A DNA stretch of 64,000 nucleotides, from positions 833,098-897,097 of the forward strand of contig NZ_SOAY01000010.1 of assembly GCF_004364165.1 (NCBI RefSeq), given 5' to 3'. The notes beneath the pieces were generated by a model. The model worked only from the letters and a program-made list of their open reading frames with translations. It was not told the DNA's origin and searched no databases. Below are positions 34,322-42,834 of this stretch, in pieces. Each line of letters begins with the position of its first letter. Positions within the stretch are counted from its first letter, which is position 1. The stretch comes from Maribacter spongiicola (GTDB taxonomy: Bacteria; Bacteroidota; Bacteroidia; Flavobacteriales; Flavobacteriaceae). Made by a program: the position numbers and the translations under genes.

Positions 34322-36415
34322 ATGAAAAAATTAAAGTACATCATGGTATCCCTATTTGCAGTTTTAATGAGCTGTGACGGAGATGATATCGATATTCCTG
34401 CATCAGTACTACCTTCTAATCTTACGGTTAGTGCTCAAAATATGGGTGGAGGAGTTGTAAACTTTACGGCATCTGCTACAAATGCCAATTATTATCATTT
34501 TGATTTTGGTGATGGTAGTTCTGCATTAGATACTTCTGGTGAAGCATCAAAAACTTATGACATGATTGGTGACAATACGTATACTGTTATTGTTACAGCT
34601 GGTTCTACCGAGGGAAAGAAAATTTCAGAAACTTTAGATGTATCTGTTTCTATTGCTTTTTCTGACCCTGAAACGGTAGCTTTTTTAACCAACGATAGTT
34701 CTAAAACTTGGTTTTTGGCGGCGGCACAACCTGGTCATTTAGGATTAGGTCCTGCAAGAGAGGGTATTGATGGTGATTGGTGGTACCCAAAGTGGTATTC
34801 AGCTTCAGCATTTGAAAAATGTGGTTCTGATGATTCTGATTGTTTATGTGATGATGAACTTACATTTTCTGTAGATGCTACCGGTGTGTTATCTTATACC
34901 TTGGATAATAAGGGGCAAACTTATTTTAATGTGGGACATAAAGCGGTCGTAGGTGGTGCTGCAGATATGGATTTCTGTTATGATTTTGATACTACTGGGT
35001 CAAAGTCTGTAGTTCTTTCAGAAGTTACAGGAAATGTGCCTGAAGATCAAACTACGGGAATTCAAATGAGTTTTTCAGATGGTGGATTTATGGGATACTA
35101 TGTAGGATCATCTACGTATGAAATACTTTCTATTAGCGATACCGAATTATATGTTAGAACTTATGATACAGAAAATGCTGATTTGGCATGGTATCATAAA
35201 TTTACCGCTACAGCAGCTGTTGAGGGTGGCGATGAAAGTTTAGAGACCATTTATACCAACTTAGTTTGGTCAGATGAGTTTGATGTAGACGGTGCTCCAA
35301 ACCCTGCTAATTGGGGTTATGATCTTGGCGCTGGTGGCTGGGGTAACGGTGAAGCACAAGAGTATACCGATGCTGCTGATAATGTTATCGTAGAAGATGG
35401 TGTATTGAAAATTACTGCTAGAGGTTCTGGTGCAGTTGGTGGAGCTGTTCATTATTATGATGATATTACTTTGATCGCTACTGGTGGTGAAACTTTATCT
35501 GTACAGGATTTTGAAAGTAGCGCACCGGTATTTACAGATTTTGGTGGAGCTTCAACTGCTGTAATTGACAATCCTGATGCATCGGGTGTAAATACTTCTG
35601 GTACAGTAGCAGAATCGACAAAGAATAGTGGAGCCGAAGTTTGGGCAGGTTCGTTCTTTGATATTGCCGCTCCTTTAGACTTAGCAACATATTCAAGTAT
35701 GAATATTAACACTTGGTCCCCTGCAACAGGTGCAGTGGTTAGATTGAAAATCGAAAATCAAGCAAATTCAGAAGAATTTTTTGAAGTAGATGCAACTACA
35801 TCGGCAGCAGAGTCTTGGGAAACATTATCTTTTGACCTTAGTGGAGCTCCGGCATTTAATTATGATAGAGTAGTGCTATTCTTTGATTTCGGAGTTAGCC
35901 CTACAGGAGGTGCGGCCTATACGTCTGCTAGAATCAAATCTGAGAATCTATTTGAATTTGCATACGGTAGGGTTGAAATTAGAGCTAAACTGCCGTCAGC
36001 AGGTGGTACATGGCCTGCATTATGGGCATTAGGAGCTAACTTCGATGAAGTTGGTTGGCCTGCAACTGGTGAAATTGATATAATGGAGCACGTTGGTAAT
36101 AATAACAATACGGTAAGTAGTGCTTTGCATTACCCTGGTAATTCTGGTGGTAATGCGGTTGTAGGTACAACACCAGTTGAAACTGCTACTTCTGAGTTTC
36201 ATAACTATACTGTTGAATGGACACCTGACAGCATCAAGTTTGTTGTTGATGACCAACTAATTCATAATAGTTTTGTGAACAATGCGACAACTCCTTTTAA
36301 TAGTGATTTCTTCTTGATCATGAATGTGGCAATGGGCGGCACACTAGGCGGTGCTATCGATCCAGCTTTTACAGAAGATACCATGGAAGTGGATTATGTA
36401 AGGGTTTACCAATAA
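34322..36415 (+). CDS. PKD-domain lipoprotein with GH16 endo-beta-glucanase (laminarinase-type) split by an inserted domain
   Basis: The lipobox LMSC (Cys18) predicts a cell-surface or outer-membrane lipoprotein. A PKD domain (about 30-110, HFDFGDGS) and a ~170-residue domain of unknown type come first. The GH16 fold starts near residue 315 (VWSDEFDVDG). The catalytic motif is GEIDIMEHVG with nucleophile E584, D586 and acid/base E589, the beta-bulge form of laminarinases. Between the ITARG strand (about 364) and YTSARIKSEN (about 530) sits a ~160-residue jelly-roll-like domain (DFESSAPVFTDFGG...). The enzyme should cut beta-1,3- or mixed-linked glucan. No SusC/D genes lie beside it. Confidence 0.88.
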   Translation: MKKLKYIMVSLFAVLMSCDGDDIDIPASVLPSNLTVSAQNMGGGVVNFTASATNANYYHFDFGDGSSALDTSGEASKTYDMIGDNTYTVIVTAGSTEGKKISETLDVSVSIAFSDPETVAFLTNDSSKTWFLAAAQPGHLGLGPAREGIDGDWWYPKWYSASAFEKCGSDDSDCLCDDELTFSVDATGVLSYTLDNKGQTYFNVGHKAVVGGAADMDFCYDFDTTGSKSVVLSEVTGNVPEDQTTGIQMSFSDGGFMGYYVGSSTYEILSISDTELYVRTYDTENADLAWYHKFTATAAVEGGDESLETIYTNLVWSDEFDVDGAPNPANWGYDLGAGGWGNGEAQEYTDAADNVIVEDGVLKITARGSGAVGGAVHYYDDITLIATGGETLSVQDFESSAPVFTDFGGASTAVIDNPDASGVNTSGTVAESTKNSGAEVWAGSFFDIAAPLDLATYSSMNINTWSPATGAVVRLKIENQANSEEFFEVDATTSAAESWETLSFDLSGAPAFNYDRVVLFFDFGVSPTGGAAYTSARIKSENLFEFAYGRVEIRAKLPSAGGTWPALWALGANFDEVGWPATGEIDIMEHVGNNNNTVSSALHYPGNSGGNAVVGTTPVETATSEFHNYTVEWTPDSIKFVVDDQLIHNSFVNNATTPFNSDFFLIMNVAMGGTLGGAIDPAFTEDTMEVDYVRVYQ

Positions 36416-36431
36416 AACAAGTATAGATTAA

Positions 36432-36469
36432 AAAAGAAGCCGTCAAATTTATTTTTGACGGCTTCTTTT
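36432..36469 (+). terminator. terminator after GH16 gene
   Basis: A 15-bp stem, AAAGAAGCCGTCAAA with TTTGACGGCTTCTTT, is followed by TTGTTTATATTTT, 16 bases after the stop. Confidence 0.85.
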
Positions 36470-36636
36470 GTTTATATTTTATAGCGTTATAAGTAAAATA
36501 ATATACTGAACTAGAGTTAATTATGATGTAAGAGAAGACTTAAGTTAATTCAGCATAGAAACTTGATAATATCCATGTTTTGCATTGATCTACTTTAGTT
36601 AACCTTTGCAATATAAAATTGTTAATTACCTAAAGA

Positions 36637-36747
36637 ATGAAAAATAGTAAGGTTTATCCAACCATATGGCAAACAATGCCGTTTTCACTTGATGTTCTGG
36701 ATATTTGGAAAAGAAGGAAAAAGGCAAAATCAAGATTAATCAAGTGA
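36637..36747 (+). CDS. possible 36-residue ORF
   Basis: The frame ATG-TGA encodes a 36-residue peptide (MKNSKVYPTIWQTMPFSLDV... with a basic KRRKKAK tail). It is followed 38 bases later by a perfect 15-bp terminator, which argues for a transcript here. No family is recognised. It could equally be part of a small RNA. Confidence 0.3.
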   Translation: MKNSKVYPTIWQTMPFSLDVLDIWKRRKKAKSRLIK

Positions 36748-36785
36748 AAATATTTAATGATGTAATCATATAACTTTATAAAATG

Positions 36786-36817
36786 AAAAATGCCCCTTTT
36801 AAAAGGGGCATTTTTTT
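36786..36817 (+). terminator. perfect-stem terminator
   Basis: AAAAATGCCCCTTTT and AAAAGGGGCATTTTT form a perfect 15-bp stem with a T run. It may serve the possible ORF at 36637 on the plus strand and the micro-gene ending at 36855 on the minus strand. Confidence 0.8.
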
Positions 36818-36854
36818 GAAGTAATTTTTTTCAATAAGGTTTTGTATTAAAAGG

Positions 36855-36977
36855 TTAGACAATCCCTATTAGGGCTAAAAAAGCTCCTACTACAACTACT
36901 GCTAAAAAGGCATGCATTGCAATAACAAGCACGGATAGATAAGTTTCTACTCCGGTTTTAAATGATAAATCGTTCAT
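36855..36977 (-). CDS. 40-residue membrane micro-protein
   Basis: ATG at 36977 to TAA at 36855 encodes MNDLSFKTGVETYLSVLVIA and then a second half that is almost entirely hydrophobic (HAFLAVVVVGAFLALIGIV): a single transmembrane helix. It is below usual calling length. The shared hairpin at 36786-36817 lies 38 bases downstream. A second micro-protein gene lies 234 bases upstream on the same strand. Family unknown. Confidence 0.5.
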   Translation of the reverse strand: MNDLSFKTGVETYLSVLVIAMHAFLAVVVVGAFLALIGIV

Positions 36978-37210
36978 AACATTACCTACTTTAAAGTTAC
37001 ACTACTAAAGTTAGTTGAATTGAGCAACATTTCAATACAAAATGTTGTATAAATTGACAAATACGATGTAAAACCTTACAAATTTGTGGTTTGAGGTAGT
37101 ACCGAAATGTAATTCACCCATTAAAATGGCAACTCGTCGATTTCGATTTGTTGTAAAATCTACTAATTAACGAATGTAATGTTGTTTTTAAGGTATGTTA
37201 TGGATTCAAA

Positions 37211-37342
37211 TTATATCAAAACCCCAAGCCAATCTGCTATTCCAGCAAGTGGTACCGCTAAAAGTATTACGACTAAACAGGTAATCATTAATTTAAGAAA
37301 TCCGTTGAGTATTTTAACTCCGGGTGTTAATTCTCTTTCCAT
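37211..37342 (-). CDS. 43-residue membrane micro-protein
   Basis: ATG at 37342 to TAA at 37211 encodes a 43-residue peptide. Its N-terminus is MERELTPGVKILNGFLK, followed by one hydrophobic helix (LMITCLVVILLAVPLAGI) and a short DWLGVLI tail. It is in the same orientation as the 40-residue micro-protein downstream. Their layouts are alike (short charged N-terminus, one helix), but obvious sequence homology is not seen. Nothing else is recognisable in 36978-37210 or 37343-37533. Confidence 0.5.
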   Translation of the reverse strand: MERELTPGVKILNGFLKLMITCLVVILLAVPLAGIADWLGVLI

Positions 37343-37533
37343 AATCTTTGTTCTATTGTTCTGCACTCAATATAGGTTTATCTAGTATAAAGTACTGTTG
37401 TATAGGCTTATAAAATCGATTAACGTAAGTAAAACTCCTTTGTACAGTATAATTAACGAATGTTAATTGGTATAAAATGTAGTTGAGAATTATGCGAAAT
37501 AGAGCGTGTTAAATAAATAACTAAGTATAAAGT

Positions 37534-38772
37534 TTAACCAATAACTGAATTAAGTACGGACATTATTCGGTCAGTGGCACCAGATTTATTTTTGATATAC
37601 GCGGTATTTACGTGTCCGGTTTTTACTCTCAAATCATCATTGGTAAAACTATGATTAGTGACTTCTGTAAACTCATTTGTGTTTTCAATAGAAATAACAC
37701 CTTTTAGATCAATTAGTTCTTCCACTTCTGCAAATCCGTCATATTTCGGACCTATGATTACCGGTATGCCAAAAACAGCAGGCTCTAAAGTATTATGCAG
37801 ACCTGTAGCAAAGCCGCCGCCAACATAAGCCATATCCGCATAGCTGTAAATTTTGGTTAAAAGCCCAATGGTGTCAATGATTAGAACTTCGCAATCTTCT
37901 AGATTGTTATGCTCTAAATCTGTATAACGAATTACTTTTTTATTTATAGATTGAATTATTTCTTGAATATGATTGTCTTTAATAGTGTGCGGTGCGATTA
38001 CAAATTTAATAGAGTAGGTGGTCTTATTAATATATTCTATGATCAACTTCTCATCTTCAGGCCAAGTGCTACCTGCAACAAGACAAAACTTACCATCTTT
38101 AAAACGTGTCATGAACTCTAATTCATTGTTACGTTCTACAATTTCATTTACCCTATCAAAACGGGTGTCTCCGGCAATGGTAACATTGGTATGTCCCATG
38201 GAACCTAATAATGTTTTTGATTTTTCATTCTGCACAAAAAAATGTGAGAAGTTATTTAATGCTTTGCGCATAAAACCACCATACCACTTAAAGTAAATTT
38301 GGTCTTCTTTAAATAATGCTGAAATTAAAAAGGTTGGGGTACTAGCTTTTTTTAAGGCAGATAAATAGTTGGGCCATATTTCGTACTTGATAAAAATGGC
38401 GATATCGGGGTGTGCTGCACTAAAAAAGGCATTGACATTCCTCTTCGTATCCATAGGTAGGTAGCAAATAACATCAGCTATTTTGCTATTCTTTTTTACT
38501 TCGTATCCTGAGGGGGAGAAAAAGGTGAGTATTATTTTATGTGAAGGGTGATAAATTTTTAATTGTTCAATAATAGGCAAGCCTTGTTCGTATTCACCTA
38601 ACGATGCTGCATGAATCCAAATAACTTTATCTTCTTTTGAAATGGATTTTTTAATTAGTGAAATTGTCTTTTTTCTACCATTTACAAATAGTGCGAGCTT
38701 AGAATTTACCAATGCCAGTACCTTTAAAATGGCAGATGCGCATATGACGATAAGGTTATAAAGAAAGTACAA
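37534..38772 (-). CDS. waaA: 3-deoxy-D-manno-octulosonic acid transferase
   Basis: WaaA/KdtA adds Kdo from CMP-Kdo to lipid IVA at the inner membrane, an essential lipid A-core step. The N-terminal half has the hydrophobic anchor and AASLGEYEQGLPII with the catalytic Glu, plus FIKYEIWPNYL. The C-terminal half has GSTWPEDE and YVGGGFATGLHNTLEPAVFG, which binds the nucleotide sugar. Length is 412. The start is TTG at 38772; a TAG lies a few codons upstream and no ATG is available near the family N-terminus. It is divergent from the DegT gene. Confidence 0.92.
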   Translation of the reverse strand: MYFLYNLIVICASAILKVLALVNSKLALFVNGRKKTISLIKKSISKEDKVIWIHAASLGEYEQGLPIIEQLKIYHPSHKIILTFFSPSGYEVKKNSKIADVICYLPMDTKRNVNAFFSAAHPDIAIFIKYEIWPNYLSALKKASTPTFLISALFKEDQIYFKWYGGFMRKALNNFSHFFVQNEKSKTLLGSMGHTNVTIAGDTRFDRVNEIVERNNELEFMTRFKDGKFCLVAGSTWPEDEKLIIEYINKTTYSIKFVIAPHTIKDNHIQEIIQSINKKVIRYTDLEHNNLEDCEVLIIDTIGLLTKIYSYADMAYVGGGFATGLHNTLEPAVFGIPVIIGPKYDGFAEVEELIDLKGVISIENTNEFTEVTNHSFTNDDLRVKTGHVNTAYIKNKSGATDRIMSVLNSVIG

Positions 38773-38829
38773 ACTGATGCTTTTGGGCTAAATTACGTTT
38801 CTTCCATAAAATTAGTGTCGTCTGTTTCG

Positions 38830-38837
38830 TATTTTTG
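38830..38837 (+). promoter_or_regulatory. -7 element TATTTTTG for the DegT gene
   Basis: TATTTTTG fits TAnnTTTG and lies 24 bases upstream of the ATG at 38862, in the divergent gap with waaA. The -33 is unclear. Confidence 0.4.
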
Positions 38838-38861
38838 TATCACTTCATGTAATTACAACAG

Positions 38862-40016
38862 ATGAAAAAAATACAAATGGTAGACCTAGGTGGTCAATAC
38901 CAAGAAATTAAGGATCAAGTAAATACTTCTATAACTCAAATTTTAGAAACGTCGGCATTTATCAACGGACCAGAGGTTCATGCTTTTCAGAAGGAGTTAG
39001 AGGACTACCTTCAGGTTAAGCATGTAATACCATGTGCCAATGGTACCGATGCTTTACAGATTGCAATGATGGGTTTAGGGTTGAAGCCAGGCGATGAGGT
39101 TATTACGGCAGATTTCACTTTTGCTGCCACTGTAGAAGTTATTGCATTGTTGCAACTGACTCCGGTTTTGGTAGATGTTTATCCAGATACCTTCAATATT
39201 GATATAGAGGCTATAGAAAAAGCGATAACACCAAAAACGAAAGCTATAGTTCCTGTTCATCTTTTTGGACAATGTGCTAATATGGATGCTATACTTGAAT
39301 TGGCTAAAAAACACGATTTGTTTGTTATAGAAGATAACGCCCAGGCGATTGGAGCAAAATACCTTTCAAAAGATGGTACAAAACATATGGCCGGTAGTAT
39401 GGGACATGTAGGTGCTACATCTTTTTTTCCTTCTAAAAATTTAGGGTGTTATGGAGATGGTGGTGCAATTTTCACCAATGATGATGAGCTAGCGCATACT
39501 TTACGTGGTATTGTTAATCATGGTATGTACGAACGTTACCACCATGATGTGGTTGGTGTAAATTCTAGACTAGATTCTATACAGGCTGCAGTTCTTCGTG
39601 CAAAACTGCCTAAGTTAGATGGTTATTGTGAGGCAAGAAGAAATGCTGCAAGGGCATATTCAAAAGCATTTGAGGGGCAGGAACATATTATTACTCCGGT
39701 TACGGTCAATAATTGCCAAGGTATTTGCGATGTGTGCGATTGTCATGTTTTTCATCAATATACTTTGAGGATTACAAATGGTAAAAGAGACGAATTAGGG
39801 CAATTTTTAGCTAAAAATGAAGTTCCTTTTGGTGTCTACTATCCAATACCCTTACACAAACAGAAAGCTTATCTAGATGATCGTTATAAGGAAGAAGATT
39901 TTCCGGTAACGAACCAATTTGTGACAGAAGTACTGTCTTTACCGATGCACACAGAATTAGATGAAGAACAGATTAACTATATAACGGAGTTAATTATCGG
40001 GTTTGTTAACGGATAG
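38862..40016 (+). CDS. DegT/DnrJ/EryC1/StrS family PLP-dependent sugar aminotransferase
   Basis: This 384-residue fold type I aminotransferase acts on nucleotide-linked keto sugars. The PLP Lys is in FFPSKNLGCYGDGGA, with CANGTDALQIAMMGLG for phosphate binding and FVIEDNAQAIGAKY for the Asp that contacts the pyridine nitrogen. Near residue 285 an insertion carries CQGICDVCDCHVFHQY, four Cys in a C-x3-C-x2-C-x-C pattern. It is followed by galE and faces waaA, so it probably serves lipopolysaccharide or surface-glycan sugar synthesis. Confidence 0.9.
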   Translation: MKKIQMVDLGGQYQEIKDQVNTSITQILETSAFINGPEVHAFQKELEDYLQVKHVIPCANGTDALQIAMMGLGLKPGDEVITADFTFAATVEVIALLQLTPVLVDVYPDTFNIDIEAIEKAITPKTKAIVPVHLFGQCANMDAILELAKKHDLFVIEDNAQAIGAKYLSKDGTKHMAGSMGHVGATSFFPSKNLGCYGDGGAIFTNDDELAHTLRGIVNHGMYERYHHDVVGVNSRLDSIQAAVLRAKLPKLDGYCEARRNAARAYSKAFEGQEHIITPVTVNNCQGICDVCDCHVFHQYTLRITNGKRDELGQFLAKNEVPFGVYYPIPLHKQKAYLDDRYKEEDFPVTNQFVTEVLSLPMHTELDEEQINYITELIIGFVNG

Positions 40017-40060
40017 TGGTGTAGTTTTTTAAATTTGATAACGTTCAAACGGCATTATAA

Positions 40061-41077
40061 ATGAAAGTATTAGTAACAGGCGGATTAGGTTTTATAGGAT
40101 CTCATACAGTAGTGGAGCTTCAAAATAAAGGGTTCGAAGTGGTCATTATAGATGACTGCTCTAACTCTGATGAAAATGTACTTGATGGTATTAAAGCTAT
40201 TACAGGTAAAAAGCCGCTTTATGAAAAGTTAGATTTAAAAGAAAAACATAAGGTTGAAGACTTTTTTCAACGCTATCAAGATGTTGCTGGTGTTATACAT
40301 TTTGCTGCATCTAAGGCTGTAGGTGAAAGTGTTGAGAAGCCATTGTTATACTATGAGAACAATATTGGTACTTTAGTCTATGTATTAAAAGAGCTTTGTA
40401 AAAAGAACAAGGCTAGTTTTATTTTTAGTTCTTCTTGTACGGTTTATGGTCAGGCAGATAAAATGCCAATTACAGAAGATGCACCGGTTAAGGTTGCAGA
40501 ATCGCCATATGGTAATACCAAGCAAATGGGCGAAGAGATTATTGCAGATACCTGTAAAGTAACGCCTAGTTTAAATGCAATTGCATTACGTTATTTCAAC
40601 CCAATGGGTGCGCACCCAAGTGGAGAGATTGGTGAATTGCCAATTGGTGTTCCGCAAAACTTGGTGCCATTTATTACGCAAACAGGTATCGGATTAAGAG
40701 ATCAATTGTCTGTTTTTGGGGATGATTATCCCACTCCAGATGGTACTTGTATTAGAGATTATATTTATGTAGTAGATTTGGCTAAAGCCCATGTAGTTGC
40801 TTTAGAGCGTTTGCTGAACGGAAAAAACGAATCTAATTTTGAAGTTTTTAATGTAGGTACGGGTACAGGTAGTTCTGTGCTAGAGGCTATAAAAAGTTTT
40901 GAAAAAGTTTCTGGTAGAAAATTGAATTATAAAATAGTTGATAGAAGACCTGGTGATATTACAACTGCTTATGCCGATACTACTAAAGCCAATAAAGTGT
41001 TAGGTTGGAAAGCAGAATATACTTTAGAACAAGCTATGAATTACGCGTGGATCTGGGAACAGAAAATACGTGATTGA
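40061..41077 (+). CDS. galE: UDP-glucose 4-epimerase
   Basis: GalE interconverts UDP-glucose and UDP-galactose with bound NAD. The N-terminus has the Rossmann motif TGGLGFIGSHT. The active site is FSSSCTVYG (Ser) and SPYGNTKQMGEEI (Y-x3-K). The family segments YFNPMGAHPSG and DGTCIRDYIYVVDLAKAH are present. Length is 338, as usual. It begins 44 bases after the DegT gene and is followed by a palindromic terminator. Confidence 0.95.
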   Translation: MKVLVTGGLGFIGSHTVVELQNKGFEVVIIDDCSNSDENVLDGIKAITGKKPLYEKLDLKEKHKVEDFFQRYQDVAGVIHFAASKAVGESVEKPLLYYENNIGTLVYVLKELCKKNKASFIFSSSCTVYGQADKMPITEDAPVKVAESPYGNTKQMGEEIIADTCKVTPSLNAIALRYFNPMGAHPSGEIGELPIGVPQNLVPFITQTGIGLRDQLSVFGDDYPTPDGTCIRDYIYVVDLAKAHVVALERLLNGKNESNFEVFNVGTGTGSSVLEAIKSFEKVSGRKLNYKIVDRRPGDITTAYADTTKANKVLGWKAEYTLEQAMNYAWIWEQKIRD

Positions 41078-41099
41078 TTTTTTCAGGTTTAACAATATA

Positions 41100-41133
41100 A
41101 ATAAGGGGAAATATAGCTATATTTCCCCTTATT
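41100..41133 (+). terminator. 34-base perfect palindrome, probable terminator after galE
   Basis: AATAAGGGGAAATATAG followed at once by its reverse complement makes a 17-bp stem (fewer if a loop opens). It lies about 20 bases after galE and just before the amidohydrolase start. Confidence 0.65.
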
Positions 41134-41153
41134 CATTTTAAAGACCACCTCTT

Positions 41154-42425
41154 ATGAAAAAATTATTATTCCTTTCAGTTTTACTTGTATTTGCAGGCGC
41201 AGCCGCACAAGACACATATCTTCAATGCGGTAAAATTGTTGATGTGGAATCAGGTAAAACTATGTCTGAGAAAACGATTGTCATTTCAGGTAATATGATT
41301 ACAGAGATTAAGAATGGTTATGTGTCTGGTGGAGCTGAAGATCAAGTGGTAGATTTAAAGTCTAAGACTGTTTTGCCGGGCTTTATAGATATGCATGTTC
41401 ATATTGAAAGTGAATCGAGTCCGTCAAGATATTTAGAGGCTTTTACCATGAATGAAGCTGATATTGCATTTGAATCTACGGTATATGCCAAAAGAACATT
41501 AATGGCTGGTTTTACAACCGTACGTGATTTAGGTGGGTCGGGTGTAAATATTGCCTTAAAGAAAGCAATTAATAAAGGTACAGTGGTTGGTCCGCGTATT
41601 TTTACAGCTGGTAAAGCACTTGCTACTACAGGTGGTCATGCTGATCCAACTAACGGTAGCAGTAATGAATTAATGGGTGATCCAGGACCAAAAGACGGAG
41701 TGGTGAATTCTCCTGAAGATGGTAGAAAGGCAGTTCGTCAACGTTATAAAGAAGGTGCAGATGTTATTAAGATAACTGCTACTGGTGGTGTTTTAAGTGT
41801 TGCTAAAAATGGCCAGAATCCTCAGTTTACGATTGAAGAAATAAAAGCGATTACAGATACAGCCAAAGATTACGGTATGCTTACGGCAGCCCATGCGCAT
41901 GGTGATGAAGGTATGCAAAGAGCAATTTTAGGGGGAATTAAAACTATTGAGCATGGTACATTGATGTCAGAGGAAACGATGGAATTAATGATTAAGCATA
42001 ATACCTTTATGGTACCTACAATATCTGCAGGTCAAGAAGCAGCTAGATTGGCAAAAATACCTAACTATTTGCCACCTGTAGTAGCTAAGAAAGCTTTGGA
42101 GATCGGACCTAAATTAAATGCAACATTCGCTAAGGCATATAAAAAAGGGGTGAGTATCGCTTTTGGGACGGACTCGGGTGTATCGCCTCATGGAGATAAT
42201 GCGAAAGAGTTCATTTATATGCACAAAGCAGGTATGCCTGTAATTGAGGCTTTGCGTTCGGCTACGATTACTAATGCAATACTTTTAGGTGAAAATGAAT
42301 TAGGTCAGATAAAAGAGGGTTACATAGCAGATATTGTTGCTGTAAATGAAAACCCTTTAGATAATGTAGAAACATTGACAGATGTAGTTTTTGTTATGAA
42401 AGAGGGTGTTGTGTATAAGCAATAA
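41154..42425 (+). CDS. exported amidohydrolase (imidazolonepropionase-like / Xaa-Pro dipeptidase-like)
   Basis: A signal peptide ends FAGAAAQ (residue ~19). The amidohydrolase barrel has GFIDMHVHIE (HxH metal site), DVIKITATGG (candidate carboxylated Lys), AAHAHGDEGM, IKTIEHGT (His) and AFGTDSGVSPHG (Asp). This is the exported amidohydrolase group that includes cyclic-imide and prolyl-dipeptide hydrolases; the substrate cannot be read from sequence. Length is 423. It is probably periplasmic. Confidence 0.88.
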   Translation: MKKLLFLSVLLVFAGAAAQDTYLQCGKIVDVESGKTMSEKTIVISGNMITEIKNGYVSGGAEDQVVDLKSKTVLPGFIDMHVHIESESSPSRYLEAFTMNEADIAFESTVYAKRTLMAGFTTVRDLGGSGVNIALKKAINKGTVVGPRIFTAGKALATTGGHADPTNGSSNELMGDPGPKDGVVNSPEDGRKAVRQRYKEGADVIKITATGGVLSVAKNGQNPQFTIEEIKAITDTAKDYGMLTAAHAHGDEGMQRAILGGIKTIEHGTLMSEETMELMIKHNTFMVPTISAGQEAARLAKIPNYLPPVVAKKALEIGPKLNATFAKAYKKGVSIAFGTDSGVSPHGDNAKEFIYMHKAGMPVIEALRSATITNAILLGENELGQIKEGYIADIVAVNENPLDNVETLTDVVFVMKEGVVYKQ

Positions 42426-42473
42426 CCTTTTAGATAACTTGCTGTTTGATGGATTAAAGAATGTAGGTGTGGC

Positions 42474-42827
42474 ATGAAGTTAAATGTTGATAATAGTGAG
42501 CAATTAATGCAAGTTGCTATTGGTGATTCTCTTTTTGATAAATTGAAGCATCAGGTGGAGAAAGATTTTGTTCTAGCCAATATTCCGTTGCAAATACCTG
42601 AAATATTAGACCATTCTGATTTTATAGCGCTTATTCGCGAGAAGGTATATTACTTAATGATGGAGCATTTTGCTGAATATCTAAACTTAATGTACATCAT
42701 AGATATTCCAGAAAGTGCATTTCATAATATTGAAATTACTGATACTGTTGATGTAGCGGATCAGATTACATTATTAATTTTAAAGCGGGAGTATAAAAAG
42801 GTGTGGTACCGTAATCGATATCAATAA
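42474..42827 (+). CDS. hypothetical protein, 117 residues
   Basis: I do not recognise a family. The protein has no signal peptide or transmembrane segment. It is acidic in the first half (MKLNVDNSEQLMQVAIGD), and then helical and aromatic (YYLMMEHFAEYLNLMYII). It ends in a basic KREYKKVWYRNRY tail. It lies 48 bases after the amidohydrolase and converges on the NagX-like gene, 7 bases away. Confidence 0.6.
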   Translation: MKLNVDNSEQLMQVAIGDSLFDKLKHQVEKDFVLANIPLQIPEILDHSDFIALIREKVYYLMMEHFAEYLNLMYIIDIPESAFHNIEITDTVDVADQITLLILKREYKKVWYRNRYQ

Positions 42828-42834
42828 TGCTGTG

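Noticed and set aside
37032..37121. 29-codon minus-strand ATG frame between the two micro-proteins
   Set aside because: Composition is unremarkable, it has no helix or motif, and it is short enough to arise by chance.
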